The notes: generated by a model not told the origin, from the letters alone. A DNA stretch of 64,000 nt from an uncultured Candidatus Saccharibacteria bacterium (GCA_938042065.1 CALISG010000022.1:1-64000); one strand, 5' to 3'. Positions 42,367 to 51,718 are shown, numbered from the stretch's first letter. A program made the numbers and translations.

Positions 42367-42933
42367 TTATTGGATACTGATGCCGCGGCGGCGAACCTCG
42401 GGGCGCTGCCTGGCTAAGCTAGTCATTGGCCGGCTAGGACGATTACTATCGCCGAGACGAGCTAATACAGTACGCGCTTGAGTTTTGTATGTGTGTTTGC
42501 CGCTGATAACGACTGGTTTCTCGATAGCGTTTGGTTCGGTGAAACTCTTGACGGCGGCATCAAAGTTTATAGTATCTAGCGAGTGGCCTTTTTGAATGCG
42601 GCGCCGGCAAGTTGCTTCATCGGTCTGTACCCAAATAATAAGCGGCTTATAACCATGCCCCTTGGCCCAGCGTGCAAACTCGGCGCGGCGGACGCGGCTT
42701 AAATTGCCGTCTTCATAAATAAAAGTTTGCTTGGTGCGTGCTATCTCGGCCAAAAATCGCTGGCAGACCTCCTCGCTGGCATTGCTATCTAGGCTGTGCT
42801 CGCTAATAAATTGCGAATCAACAAACGGCGCATTAAACATCTCAGAAAATTGCTGCGCGAAAAATGTTTTGCCGCTGCCTGGCAAGCCAACCATCATGAT
42901 AGCGTGCGGATGAGAGATAGAACTAGGATTCAT
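42367..42933 (-). CDS. P-loop kinase-like ATPase
   Basis: A 188-residue AAA/zeta-toxin-like P-loop protein. Walker A is GLPGSGKTFFAQQF; FIYEDGNLSRVRRAEFARWA and VQTDEATCRRRI provide a lid with arginines, as in polynucleotide or small-molecule kinases. The C-terminal 35 residues are basic. The start is ATG at 42933, 6 nt after TATAAT, a leaderless arrangement. The substrate is unknown; it heads an operon with the YgjP-like gene. Confidence 0.75.
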   Translation of the reverse strand: MNPSSISHPHAIMMVGLPGSGKTFFAQQFSEMFNAPFVDSQFISEHSLDSNASEEVCQRFLAEIARTKQTFIYEDGNLSRVRRAEFARWAKGHGYKPLIIWVQTDEATCRRRIQKGHSLDTINFDAAVKSFTEPNAIEKPVVISGKHTYKTQARTVLARLGDSNRPSRPMTSLARQRPEVRRRGISIQ

Positions 42934-42988
42934 AAAATTATTATAGGTAATGGAACTTAAAACTGCAATTATGCACTTATGTGGTTTG

Positions 42989-43063
42989 TGGCAGGGGCAT
43001 GAGGAATCGAACCTCAATCTACGGTTTTGGAGACCGTTATACTAGCCGTTGTACTATGCCCCT
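42989..43063 (-). tRNA. tRNA-Trp (CCA)
   Basis: A 75-nt cloverleaf: acceptor AGGGGCA/TGCCCCT, anticodon loop CTCCAAA (anticodon CCA), discriminator G and encoded CCA. It reads UGG only. Confidence 0.95.
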
Positions 43064-43098
43064 TTACGCTTTCCTATTATAGCATAGCGAAATGCTTT

Positions 43099-44091
43099 TT
43101 AGATATCATCAATGGCGATATCTTTAGGTTGATCTTTTTTGACGCGGACGGCACGCTTGAAGCGGCGATTAGCGGTTTCATCAGCAGTATGCGGAATCGG
43201 CGGCAGCGACAGTAGGCGTTCGGATTTTTCTTTGTCGTCATCGAGACTAGAGACAGCTTCCACGAAAAATTTATCAATTAACCATTCGCGCCCCGGCGGA
43301 GTTTGCCCGGTGACAGTAATACGCCAGCGCTCGTCGCCCCATTTATCGATATTGGTAATTCGCAATGGGTGCGCTAGCATCATCGTGCCCTTTGGAATGG
43401 CGGCGATAATTCGGCGGATAGCAGCGACGCCGGCTCGCTTGTCGCGAACGAAAATATCAACAGCGATCGTGCGTACACCATGCGGCGTGACGCGGGCGCC
43501 AGTGATGTTTTGGTTGTGAACGGTGATGACTTCGCCATTGAGAGCGCGAATACGCGTCGAGGTCAGCGTGAAGCGCTCGACAACGCCGCTCAAGTCCGTG
43601 AATGGATCGAGCTTGACGAAATCGCCTATCTTGTACCAGTTTTCTGAAATCATAATCGCGCTAGCGGTCAGGTCGCGCAACACGATACCGATAGTTTGTC
43701 CGGCCACCAAAGCAAACATAGCACCAGCACCAATAGCGGCTAGCCCGCCGGAGGTGCTAGAATTGGCGGCGGTTGGGCTGAGGATTCGCCAAGCGATATA
43801 ACCAACCGATACTACCACTAGTGTGCGAATGATAGCAATAGACACGCTCAGGTATGTTTCGGTTTGCCGCAACCGAGTGACGCGCGCTTCGTCTGATTCA
43901 TTGTCGCTGCGGCGGCCGATACGTTGTGCTATGAAAATCAAGCCGCGCGCTAGGAACTTACTTAACCAATAAGCAGCAATCATCGACAAAACTAGTACTA
44001 GCAGCGAGCGAAAAGCATTCGGCGATACTAGCAGGCTCTTTAGATCGTTAATTACCGAAGTTGATATTGCACTATCCATGCTTACTATCAT
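43099..44091 (-). CDS. MscS-family mechanosensitive channel
   Basis: A 330-residue small-conductance channel. Three membrane segments lie at about 24-46, 85-105 and 112-140; the pore helix is Gly/Ala-rich (GLAAIGAGAMFALVAGQTIG). The MscS beta domain follows with ENWYKIGDFVKLDPFTDLSGVVERF and NGEVITVHNQNITGARV. It opens on hypo-osmotic shock to release solutes. It is monocistronic and divergent from the glycogen operon. Confidence 0.92.
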   Translation of the reverse strand: MIVSMDSAISTSVINDLKSLLVSPNAFRSLLVLVLSMIAAYWLSKFLARGLIFIAQRIGRRSDNESDEARVTRLRQTETYLSVSIAIIRTLVVVSVGYIAWRILSPTAANSSTSGGLAAIGAGAMFALVAGQTIGIVLRDLTASAIMISENWYKIGDFVKLDPFTDLSGVVERFTLTSTRIRALNGEVITVHNQNITGARVTPHGVRTIAVDIFVRDKRAGVAAIRRIIAAIPKGTMMLAHPLRITNIDKWGDERWRITVTGQTPPGREWLIDKFFVEAVSSLDDDKEKSERLLSLPPIPHTADETANRRFKRAVRVKKDQPKDIAIDDI

Positions 44092-44165
44092 GCACCGTTT
44101 GCAGCAAAAAATCTATATGTTTTCACGATAATTTTTCACAAAATTTTACAAAATGCTTATTTTTG

Positions 44166-44195
44166 TTGCAATCATAAGCAAAAAAGCGCTATACT
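44166..44195 (+). promoter_or_regulatory. Promoter of the glycogen operon
   Basis: TTGCAA (44166-44171), an 18-nt spacer and TATACT (44190-44195). The -10 box ends 5 nt before the ATG of a 14-codon ORF. Confidence 0.65.
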
Positions 44196-44200
44196 GTTAA

Positions 44201-44245
44201 ATGAACAACATAAGGGAATGGTTAGGCTACGGCATGACCGAGTAG
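44201..44245 (+). CDS. 14-residue leaderless upstream ORF
   Basis: A tiny ORF whose peptide begins MNNIREW and ends at TAG, 7 nt before the ATG of the glycogen synthase-like gene. Its ATG stands 5 nt past the -10 box, so it would be the first codon of the mRNA. It may deliver ribosomes to the synthase start, which has no good Shine-Dalgarno site, or act as a control peptide. Support is positional only. Confidence 0.4.
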   Translation: MNNIREWLGYGMTE

Positions 44246-44252
44246 AATTTTT

Positions 44253-45479
44253 ATGAAGATATTAATGTTAGGGTGGGAACTCCCGCCGCACAACAGCGGA
44301 GGTCTCGGTGTCGCGTGTTATCACTTATCTAAGGCGCTTGCTCAGCGGGGTGCGTCAATTGATTTCGTGCTCCCCTACACTGCAAAGTACGATGATATTG
44401 ATTTCTTGAATATTTACTCGGCGACCGAGCTGCCGCCATTTCATGGCGATAAGGCGTTGAATTCTTATGGCGGCGGCGCAGTGACGGCACGTAATCTCGA
44501 TGAAGTCCCGGCTGGTGATTTGACGACCATGCGGGGCGTGCAAAAGCAATATGTTGGCTATGTCGAGCAGCTGGTCGATCGGATTGACAAGCCGGATGCT
44601 ATCCATGTCCACGATTGGCTAACGATGGAAGCTGGCATGCGCGCCAAACAATTAACCGACGCGCCGCTAATCGTTCATGTTCACGCTACGGAATTTGACC
44701 GCGCTGGTGCTAGCGAATTTGGCAACCCTGTCATTCACGAGATTGAATATAACGGTCTAATGATGGCTGACCGAATCATTGCTGTTAGCAATATTACTAA
44801 GGGAATTATCGTTCATAAATACCATATTCCAGCTGACAAAATTGAGGTCGTACACAACGCAATTGATGCTAGCTCGCTGATTAACTACGACTATGACCGG
44901 CGGACTTACAAGTACTTAGAATTACTTAAGGATGAAGGCTATACGGTGGTATCGACAGTGACGCGCTTTACAGCGCAGAAGGGCCTGGTGCAGCTGATGC
45001 GCGGTTTTGCCAAGGCCTGCCAGCAGCACGACCGCTTTGCTTTTTTGCTAGCTGGCGACGGCGAGCAGCGCGACGAGCTGATTCGGATTGCTGCTGACCA
45101 TGGGGTTGCTGATAAAGTATATTTTACAGGTTTTGTCCGCGGCAAGCAGTGGCGCGACGCTTATCGCGTGTCGGACGTCTTCGTGATGAGCTCGGTTAGC
45201 GAGCCGTTTGGCTTGGCCGCACTAGAGGCGGCACATTATGATACAGCGCTAATCGTGACTAACCAGTCTGGTGTTGGCGAAGTTCTCGATACGGTTTTTC
45301 GTTATGATTTTTGGGATACGCATAAGTTGGCTGATCAGCTAGTGGCTTTGGCTAAATCGCCGCAATTGCTAAACGATATGAAGCGCGGTATCAAGTCGGA
45401 ATATGCTCGTATCAGCTGGGACGACGTCGCTAGCAAGTGCTTATCAATTTATAGCCGCACTCAGAAAGGAGCCAAATGA
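44253..45479 (+). CDS. Glycogen/starch synthase-like glycosyltransferase
   Basis: A 408-residue GT-B enzyme. MLGWELPPHNSGGLGVACYHL is the ADP/UDP-glucose binding start of glycogen-synthase-like GT4/GT5 enzymes; VHDWLTMEAGM, STVTRFTAQKGLVQLM and SSVSEPFGLAALEAAHYDTALI (with the conserved Glu pair) follow. With GH57 and GH15 enzymes downstream it should make an alpha-1,4-glucan store. The TGA shares bases with the next ATG (TGATG at 45477-45481). Confidence 0.88.
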   Translation: MKILMLGWELPPHNSGGLGVACYHLSKALAQRGASIDFVLPYTAKYDDIDFLNIYSATELPPFHGDKALNSYGGGAVTARNLDEVPAGDLTTMRGVQKQYVGYVEQLVDRIDKPDAIHVHDWLTMEAGMRAKQLTDAPLIVHVHATEFDRAGASEFGNPVIHEIEYNGLMMADRIIAVSNITKGIIVHKYHIPADKIEVVHNAIDASSLINYDYDRRTYKYLELLKDEGYTVVSTVTRFTAQKGLVQLMRGFAKACQQHDRFAFLLAGDGEQRDELIRIAADHGVADKVYFTGFVRGKQWRDAYRVSDVFVMSSVSEPFGLAALEAAHYDTALIVTNQSGVGEVLDTVFRYDFWDTHKLADQLVALAKSPQLLNDMKRGIKSEYARISWDDVASKCLSIYSRTQKGAK

Positions 45480-46702
45480 TGAGTAAAAAACGCGGAGTGG
45501 TTTTGTATCTGCATATGCATCAACCGTGGCGGGTTCGCGAATATTCGGTGTTTGATATCGCGGATCGGCATGATTATTTCGATAATTTCGATGATAAATA
45601 TCGCAGCAACCGCTTTATTTTTGAGAAAGTTGCTGATAAGTCGTACCGGCCGATGCTGGCATTGCTGCGCAAATTACTGGCTGCGTATCCAGATTTTTGC
45701 GTGTCGCTATCGGTGACTGGTACATTGTTAGACCAGGCTGAGCGCTGGGCGCCAGACGTGATCGATTTGCTGCGCGATATTATCGCAACTGGCCGCGTCG
45801 AAATCGTCGGCGAAACTTATTACCATAGCTTAGCGTTTTTCTATAGCCGCGATGAATTTCAGCGGCAAGTTGATATTCATCGCCAGAAGATTCACGATCT
45901 GTTTGGCGTCGAAATCACCGCTTTTCGCAATACCGAGCTGAGTTACAATAACGAGCTAGCCGAATGGGCTGACCAGCAAGGCTACAAAGGTATTATCGCT
46001 GAGGGCTGGGATAAGGTTCTCGGTTGGCGCAACGCTAATTACATGTACCGGCCAGCTGGCGCAAAAAATGTCAAATTATTGTTGAAAAATTACCGTTTGA
46101 GCGATGATATCGCTTTTCGTTTTAGTAATCGCGACTGGGAATCGTATCCGCTGACTTCCCCGACCTATGTCGATTGGGTTGACGCAAGCATGGGCCACGA
46201 CGGCGAAATAATTAACTTGTTTATGGATTTCGAGACTTTTGGTGAAAATATTTGGGCGGACACAGGCATTTTCGAGTTCTTTGCTGACTTTGTTGAGCGT
46301 TGGCTGGGGCGTTACAACCATACTTTCTACACGATTAGCGGCGCCTGTCAAGCGCTAGAAGCGCACGACGAGATTGACTGCCCGCAGACGACTACTTGGG
46401 CTGATACCGAGCGCGACTTGTCAGCGTGGCTAGGCAATAGTATGCAGCACGAAGCAATGCGCGATCTCTACGCTATGGAAAAGGATGTGCTTGGTTCGGG
46501 TGATCTTGGCTTGATAGCTGACTGGCGGCAGTTGACGACCAGTGACCATCCGTACTACATGTGTACTAAGTATTTTAATGACGGCGACGTGCATGCGTAT
46601 TTTAGTCCGTATGATTCGCCGTACGACGCGTTCTTGTATTTCATGAATGCGTTGCGCGATGTGCGCTACCGATTGCATGAACATAATATCGCGGGGTATT
46701 GA
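45479..46702 (+). CDS. GH57 alpha-glucan hydrolase
   Basis: A 407-residue glycoside hydrolase family 57 enzyme. HMHQP (12-16) is the family's first motif, Glu153 in FRNTELSYN is the likely nucleophile and Asp250 in MDFETFGEN the likely acid/base. GH57 enzymes include alpha-amylases, 4-alpha-glucanotransferases and branching enzymes. The start is ATG at 45479, 7 nt after AAAGGAG; an ATG directly before it is also possible. It shares bases with both neighbours (TGATG), so translation is coupled along the operon. Confidence 0.9.
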   Translation: MSKKRGVVLYLHMHQPWRVREYSVFDIADRHDYFDNFDDKYRSNRFIFEKVADKSYRPMLALLRKLLAAYPDFCVSLSVTGTLLDQAERWAPDVIDLLRDIIATGRVEIVGETYYHSLAFFYSRDEFQRQVDIHRQKIHDLFGVEITAFRNTELSYNNELAEWADQQGYKGIIAEGWDKVLGWRNANYMYRPAGAKNVKLLLKNYRLSDDIAFRFSNRDWESYPLTSPTYVDWVDASMGHDGEIINLFMDFETFGENIWADTGIFEFFADFVERWLGRYNHTFYTISGACQALEAHDEIDCPQTTTWADTERDLSAWLGNSMQHEAMRDLYAMEKDVLGSGDLGLIADWRQLTTSDHPYYMCTKYFNDGDVHAYFSPYDSPYDAFLYFMNALRDVRYRLHEHNIAGY

Positions 46703-48642
46703 TGGCGCGACCGATAATTCTTAGCAATAATGAACTGCAAGTTGGACTGAGTCGTCATGGCGAGGTTAGCGATGTCTATTTCCCTTACGTCGGTTTAGAA
46801 AACCATACGATTGGCGGTAATACTCGGCATCGTGTCGGTGTTTGGGCGGATGGCCGCGTATCGTGGCTGAGCGACGATGGCTGGTCATTCAAATTTAGCT
46901 ATCACCACGAGGTGCTGATCGGCCATATCGTGGCTGTGAATGAACAAATTGGCATTATGCTAGAGTTCGATGACGCGGTTGATACAGATTTTAACGTGCT
47001 TCTGCGGACGATTCATGTGGTTAATTTGCGGCCTGAAACGCGCGATGTTCGGTTGTTTATGCATCAAGCTTTCATTATCGGTGATTCTGGTAGCAGCACT
47101 GATACCGTTCAAGTGTTGCCAGACGATAACGCTGTCATTCATTACCGTGGACGCCGAGTCTTTGCGGCGTCGGGCCAAGTTGACGGCGGCAGGTTCTTTG
47201 ACCAATATGCAGTTGGCGTATTTGGCCGCGAGGGCCGCGAAGGTACTTATCGCGATGCTGACGATGGCGAGCTATCGAATTCGACTGCCGAGCATGGCCG
47301 CGTCGACTCGACGATCCGCTTCAAATTAGAGTTGGCCGGTCACGGTTCGGCGCGGGTAAACTATTGGCTAGCCGCTGGTACTTCCCTGCGCGAAGTGCTT
47401 TACATACACAAAAATATTATTTCTCAGACAATCCATAAGCGCTTTGAAGCTACTGCTAAATGGTGGCGGCTGTGGCTGCGTCCAGCGAAGAAAGTGGCGC
47501 AGCGTGTCAAACCGGAATATCGCCAGGCGTTTATCAATAGTACGATGCTTCTCAAGGTGCATATTGATAAGCGCGGTGCTGTTATTGCTAGCAGCGATGG
47601 CGAGGCGCTTAATTATCAGCGCGATGCCTACGCATACTGTTGGCCGCGTGATAGCGTGTATGTTCTCTGGCCGTTAATTCGCATGGGTTATACCGAGGAA
47701 GCCTACAATTTCTTTGATTTTTGCCGCCGGGCGTTAAGTCCGAAAGGTTATCTATCACATAAATACCGTGCCGACGGAGCTCTGGGTAGTAGCTGGCATT
47801 CGTACGTACACCCAGATGGCACTGTCTCGGCGCCAATTCAAGAGGACGAGACGGCTTCGGTGCTGTTCTTATTCTGTCAATTTTATAATAAGACTGGCGA
47901 CGACACGCTGCTGCAGCGATTCTATACGTCAATGGTAGTACCGATGGCGAATTTTCTGGCTGGCTATGTTGATAATCGAACGCACTTGCCAAAACCAAGT
48001 TATGATCTCTGGGAAGAGCATTTCATGGTGACGACGTACACGACAGCGACCGTTCAAGCGGCACTGTTCGCGGCGGCTAATCTGGCCGATCAGCGTCGAG
48101 ACGAAGTCGGAGCTGTCGCTTGGCGGACGGTCGCCGAGGATATCAAGCAGTCCGCGCAAAAACGCTTGTACGATCCTCATCAGAAAGCTTTCCGCAAAGG
48201 TTTGCGCCGCAACAAAAACGGCACTTACACGCCCGATGATACGCTTGATATGTCGGCTGTTTATGGTGCTTTTATTTATGACCTATACGATAATCAAGAA
48301 GATTTGCATCAGGTCATACAAACAGCTCTCGACCGCTTTCATTTCAAGCTGGAAGCGCCAGGTTTGCCGCGCTACGAGGATGACGCCTATTACCGCAGCG
48401 CTCCAGATGCTCCGAGTAACTGGTGGTTTATCGTTTCGTTGTGGCTAGCTCAGTATTATTTGGAGTGCGGCGACGAAAATTCGGCGCAGCGGATAATTTC
48501 GTGGGTGGCTAGCCAAGCTTGGCCGACTGGCGTTTTATCTGAGCAAATTGATCCGGTTTCGGGGCGCGAATGCTCGGTAGCGCCGCTTTGCTGGAGCCAG
48601 GCTGAATTTATATCGACGATTCTTGACACAATAAAAAGATGA
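46702..48642 (+). CDS. GH15 glucoamylase-like protein
   Basis: A 646-residue glycoside hydrolase family 15 enzyme. An N-terminal beta-sandwich (about 1-250) begins with SNNELQVGLSRHGEVSDVYFP; the (alpha/alpha)6 barrel (about 270-646) has YQRDAYAYCWPRDSVY, PSYDLWEEH with the general-acid Glu, and a C-terminal LSEQIDP motif with the second catalytic Glu. It releases glucose from glucan ends, or acts on trehalose as some bacterial GH15 enzymes do. No signal peptide is seen, so it acts inside the cell. The ATG overlaps the GH57 stop as TGATG. Confidence 0.92.
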   Translation: MARPIILSNNELQVGLSRHGEVSDVYFPYVGLENHTIGGNTRHRVGVWADGRVSWLSDDGWSFKFSYHHEVLIGHIVAVNEQIGIMLEFDDAVDTDFNVLLRTIHVVNLRPETRDVRLFMHQAFIIGDSGSSTDTVQVLPDDNAVIHYRGRRVFAASGQVDGGRFFDQYAVGVFGREGREGTYRDADDGELSNSTAEHGRVDSTIRFKLELAGHGSARVNYWLAAGTSLREVLYIHKNIISQTIHKRFEATAKWWRLWLRPAKKVAQRVKPEYRQAFINSTMLLKVHIDKRGAVIASSDGEALNYQRDAYAYCWPRDSVYVLWPLIRMGYTEEAYNFFDFCRRALSPKGYLSHKYRADGALGSSWHSYVHPDGTVSAPIQEDETASVLFLFCQFYNKTGDDTLLQRFYTSMVVPMANFLAGYVDNRTHLPKPSYDLWEEHFMVTTYTTATVQAALFAAANLADQRRDEVGAVAWRTVAEDIKQSAQKRLYDPHQKAFRKGLRRNKNGTYTPDDTLDMSAVYGAFIYDLYDNQEDLHQVIQTALDRFHFKLEAPGLPRYEDDAYYRSAPDAPSNWWFIVSLWLAQYYLECGDENSAQRIISWVASQAWPTGVLSEQIDPVSGRECSVAPLCWSQAEFISTILDTIKR

Positions 48643-48652
48643 GGATAACAGG

Positions 48653-49372
48653 GTGGGAGTCAGTTCGAGAACAAAATTGAAAGCATCTAGAGCTCTTCGC
48701 CGGCTTACGCCGCGGCATATTGCTAAGACTCGCGCTACGCGCCAAGCAATGCGCCGCTTCGCAGATCGCGCTGGCTTGGTATATTTTGGTTACGCTAATC
48801 AGCATGACGACGACCATCGCTTGGTGCGCGGCCATACGGTTTCGCACACGCATATCGATGATTATCTTTGCATAGGTACAATTCGCGGTTACGATACGAC
48901 AGTTCTGCAGCGGCGCGACACTATTCGCGTCCGCCAGGGTCAGTCGCACAAGTACAAGGATCAACGCTGCCATTGGCTAATCGCTACTGTCGATTTACAC
49001 ACTGAACGTCCGCTGCCGCACATTTATATTGGCATGAAACGGACAGATCCGATTTATCAAGCGTCGTACAGTACTCTACAGCCGCTAATTTTGGGGGCTA
49101 CGGCGCGCTACCTGCAGGCTTTTCTTAATAAATATAATATTTATGGTGCTGCTACTCGGGCCATAGAGATTGAGTCAATCATATCGCCGCAGGCTGCCGA
49201 AGTGATAGTTTCGCATTTCGACAAAATTAATATTGAAATCGAGCGCAACACTGTATATTTATACACCGAAAACGAGCGTCCAACCGAGGCGCAAATCGAA
49301 AAGCTAGTCTCGAACGCATTGTGGCTAGCCGAGGTAATTGATACTGCCGTACAGCAAAACAGCCCTCGCTAG
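48653..49372 (+). CDS. Conserved-looking hypothetical protein of the glycogen operon
   Basis: A 239-residue protein, unrecognised. A basic N terminus (1-35) is followed by VYFGYANQHDDDHRLVRGHTVS and a strand-rich core (60-150), then helices and a final strand YLYTENERPT. No membrane segment. It begins with GTG 10 nt after the GH15 stop and so is cotranscribed with the glycogen genes, which suggests a role in glucan metabolism or its control. Its end forms half of the terminator hairpin. Confidence 0.6.
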   Translation: MGVSSRTKLKASRALRRLTPRHIAKTRATRQAMRRFADRAGLVYFGYANQHDDDHRLVRGHTVSHTHIDDYLCIGTIRGYDTTVLQRRDTIRVRQGQSHKYKDQRCHWLIATVDLHTERPLPHIYIGMKRTDPIYQASYSTLQPLILGATARYLQAFLNKYNIYGAATRAIEIESIISPQAAEVIVSHFDKINIEIERNTVYLYTENERPTEAQIEKLVSNALWLAEVIDTAVQQNSPR

Positions 49373-49378
49373 AGGGCT
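49361..49378. terminator. Bidirectional hairpin between glycogen operon and rpmG
   Basis: AGCCCTC (49361-49367) and GAGGGCT (49372-49378) form a 7-bp stem with loop GCTA. On the minus strand it is followed by GTTTTG, so it best serves rpmG; on plus it has no clear T run. Confidence 0.55.
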
Positions 49379-49405
49379 GCTGGCTTGCCTAGAAAGGCTG
49401 CTATT

Positions 49406-49618
49406 TTAGCCTTTGCGCGGTTTAACTTCGTTACGGCCGAGTGATTTTTTGGTATTCTCGACGTATTTGACATGCTTACGCAGTTTTGGGTCGTATTTAC
49501 TCAGAGTTATTTTATTTGGCGTATTTGCCGTGTTTTTGCTCGTAACATAAGTGCGGTCGTTGCTTAATTGGCTGACGAGTGCAATAGTCTTGCGCTTAGT
49601 ATTATTCTTCTTTGCCAT
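49406..49618 (-). CDS. rpmG: Ribosomal protein L33, zinc-free type
   Basis: A 70-residue L33. The core KRKTIALVSQ, YVTSKNTANTPNKI and KYDPKLRKHVKYVENTK is typical, but the position of the usual Cys pairs carries Asp and others: there is no cysteine in the protein. This is the C-minus form that does not bind zinc. A 15-residue C-terminal extension follows. It sits in the large subunit near the E site. Confidence 0.9.
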   Translation of the reverse strand: MAKKNNTKRKTIALVSQLSNDRTYVTSKNTANTPNKITLSKYDPKLRKHVKYVENTKKSLGRNEVKPRKG

Positions 49619-49773
49619 AACTTCCCTTTAATGTTGTTATAAAACTTCAGTAATCAAGTATAACAGATTGGTGCAGCAATTTCAAGCTAGATGCGTTATT
49701 ATCGCCGACGCATAATTTTCTAGCGTAAATTTGCAGAAAGAGTTGTTTTAGCGCGGCTTGGATACTGTGCCGC

Positions 49774-50301
49774 TCATCTCAAAACATACTGCTGCAACCA
49801 GCAATACATCGCCACGGTGGCTGCTGCGCCGACATTGATGGAGCGGGTCGAGCCGAATTGCTCGATGGCGACGATCTTGTCTGCCACCTGCGCCATCTCC
49901 TCAGAAATCCCCGGCCCTTCCTGACCGAACACCAACACCGCCCGCTTTGGCAAGCTCGTCTCTGACATATTGACGCTGCCCGGGATATTGTCAATTGCAA
50001 TAATCGTCCTGCTTTTAGACCGCATCAGCTCGACAAACTCCGCCGTCGAACCGACATAATGTACGTGCAGATATTTATCCGTCATCATGGCGCCGCGCTT
50101 ATTCCATTGCCGCCTGCCAATCACATAAATCTGCCGCACGCCAAACGCATTGGCGCTCCTGACAATCGTCCCCATGTTAAAGTCCCGCTCGGTATTTTCC
50201 AGAGCAATCACCAAGCCATGATCCTTGGCGTCCAACTCTTTTACAATCTCCGCCTCGCTCCGGCCTTTGAATTTATCGATTACATTCCGCGTGTCTTCCA
50301 T
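49774..50301 (-). CDS. SpoU/TrmH-family RNA 2'-O-methyltransferase
   Basis: A 175-residue SPOUT methyltransferase. Motif 1 ENTERDFNMGTIVRSANAFG, motif 2 LVFGQEGPGIS and motif 3 RSINVGAAATVAMY form the knot and AdoMet site. The target is a tRNA or rRNA ribose; the short length argues for a TrmH/TrmL-like tRNA enzyme. The start is ATG at 50301, 7 nt after TAAAAT; the frame is open further upstream but out of family. Confidence 0.88.
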   Translation of the reverse strand: MEDTRNVIDKFKGRSEAEIVKELDAKDHGLVIALENTERDFNMGTIVRSANAFGVRQIYVIGRRQWNKRGAMMTDKYLHVHYVGSTAEFVELMRSKSRTIIAIDNIPGSVNMSETSLPKRAVLVFGQEGPGISEEMAQVADKIVAIEQFGSTRSINVGAAATVAMYCWLQQYVLR

Positions 50302-50395
50302 GTATGTTATTTTAGCAAATATTAAGCTAGCGGGACCGGCTGGCATAAGTCTGCTCGTCGTTGGTTTAATAATACCTGAAAAAGGAAGCGCGGCA

Positions 50396-51073
50396 TTATC
50401 GCCAACGCACAATTTCGTCGAGCTGGCGGCGAGTTTTGGCTGGCACCTCGCGCTGGCTACGGTAACCTAGAGCTAACATTACCACTGGCTTTTCTAGATC
50501 TGGGTCTATTAGCTGGTGCTGCGACAAGACCTGGCTGAGCTTGCTAATCGAAAAGCCTTCAATCGGGCACGAGTCAATCCTGCGCCCAGCGGCGGCCAGC
50601 AGCACAAAGCCTAGCGCAATGTAAGCCTGCCGCGCCGCCCACTGATGAATCATTGCTGGTTGATTGAGTATCTCAAAATCCTTTTTGGCCCAATATCGCC
50701 AAAAAGTCTTGAAGCCGGCGGCCTTGATGGAATTTTGTTTCTTGACATCGTGCAGTATGTGGTCGATATGTCCGCCTTTTTGCTACAAGCCTTCGCTGGT
50801 TTTGGCAGTAAATATCAAAATGTGACTGGCGTCAAAACGAGCAGCGTTGGCACCTGCGCAGCGTTTGACATCGGCGCGTAGCTGTTCGTCTTCCTGCGCG
50901 ACGATAATATTCCACGGCTCAAAACCGTACGAACTTGGCGCTAGGCGGGCGGCCTCTAGGAGCAGTTCAATATTCTCTTGCGAGATTTTCTTGCTAGAGT
51001 CGAAAGCTTTGGTGGCGTAGCGGAATTCGAGCGCTTGCTTGATGTCGTCTATCGATATGATTGGCTTATTCAT
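50396..51073 (-). pseudogene. NAD(P)H nitroreductase interrupted by an in-frame TAG
   Basis: A single frame runs from ATG at 51073 to the stop at 50396 and would encode 225 residues, the normal size of an NfsB-type flavin nitroreductase. It is broken only by TAG at 50783-50785, codon 97. The first part has FRYATKAFDSSKKISQENIE and SSYGFEPWNIIV (FMN contacts); after the stop come HDVKKQNSIKAAGFKTFW, WAARQAYIALGFVLLAAA and DSCPIEGF. All domains are conserved on both sides, so the mutation is recent, or the codon is read through. Functionally it would reduce nitro compounds or quinones. Confidence 0.85.
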
Positions 51074-51121
51074 TTCATCGTCCCCTCTTTAGCCGCCAAA
51101 ATCTTGTTGGCGTAGATTAGC

Positions 51122-51718
51122 TTATATATACGATTTTAGCACTTCCCTAACTATCTTGAAAACTTGATAGTGTCCTAATGGCGAAAAATGCAAGCCGTCT
51201 GATAGCGGTAATTTAGGCAGCTCGATGTAATTGCCAAGTTCGTTTTTGTGCTGCAGCATTTTTTGGCGAAGCTGTTCGGACGCGTCGGTAAACTCATACC
51301 CCGAATTGTCGCTAGTGTCAAAACACGGCGGCAAAATATAGATAATTGGAGTCTCGCCGGCGAGATTGCGATATTCTAATAAGTCACGAACAATGTCCTC
51401 AGGCGTTCGCGCAAAACGCTGTTGCAGGTCGTTGGTGCCGAGGGCGATAATGATTAAGTCGAAGTTATCGGCCTTTTGTAGAGCCGCCGTAAACGTCGAC
51501 AAGCCATTCTTATGCGGCTTATCAGTGCGGAAATCGCCAGCAACTCTGCCGCGAACGCCGTCGATGTAGATATGTGCTTTGCCGCGTAGCGCTTGGCTGA
51601 GGCGGTTAACCCAGCGATCGCTGTAGCGGATACGTTTGCTAGCAAAGTTAGCGCCCCAGACGTTTGAATCGCCGTAGATTAGAATGCGTTTTGCTGTTGT
51701 CGTCTGTTTTTTACTCAA
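51122..51718 (-). CDS. SGNH/GDSL hydrolase
   Basis: A 198-residue esterase-like enzyme. Block I has the catalytic Ser18 in YGDSNVWG, block II a Gly in DGVRGRVAGDF, block III the Asn in ALGTNDLQQRF, and block V Asp/His in DGLHFSPLGH. SGNH enzymes hydrolyse esters of lipids or carbohydrates. No signal peptide is seen. Its start overlaps the AlkD gene end by 8 nt. Confidence 0.9.
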   Translation of the reverse strand: MSKKQTTTAKRILIYGDSNVWGANFASKRIRYSDRWVNRLSQALRGKAHIYIDGVRGRVAGDFRTDKPHKNGLSTFTAALQKADNFDLIIIALGTNDLQQRFARTPEDIVRDLLEYRNLAGETPIIYILPPCFDTSDNSGYEFTDASEQLRQKMLQHKNELGNYIELPKLPLSDGLHFSPLGHYQVFKIVREVLKSYI

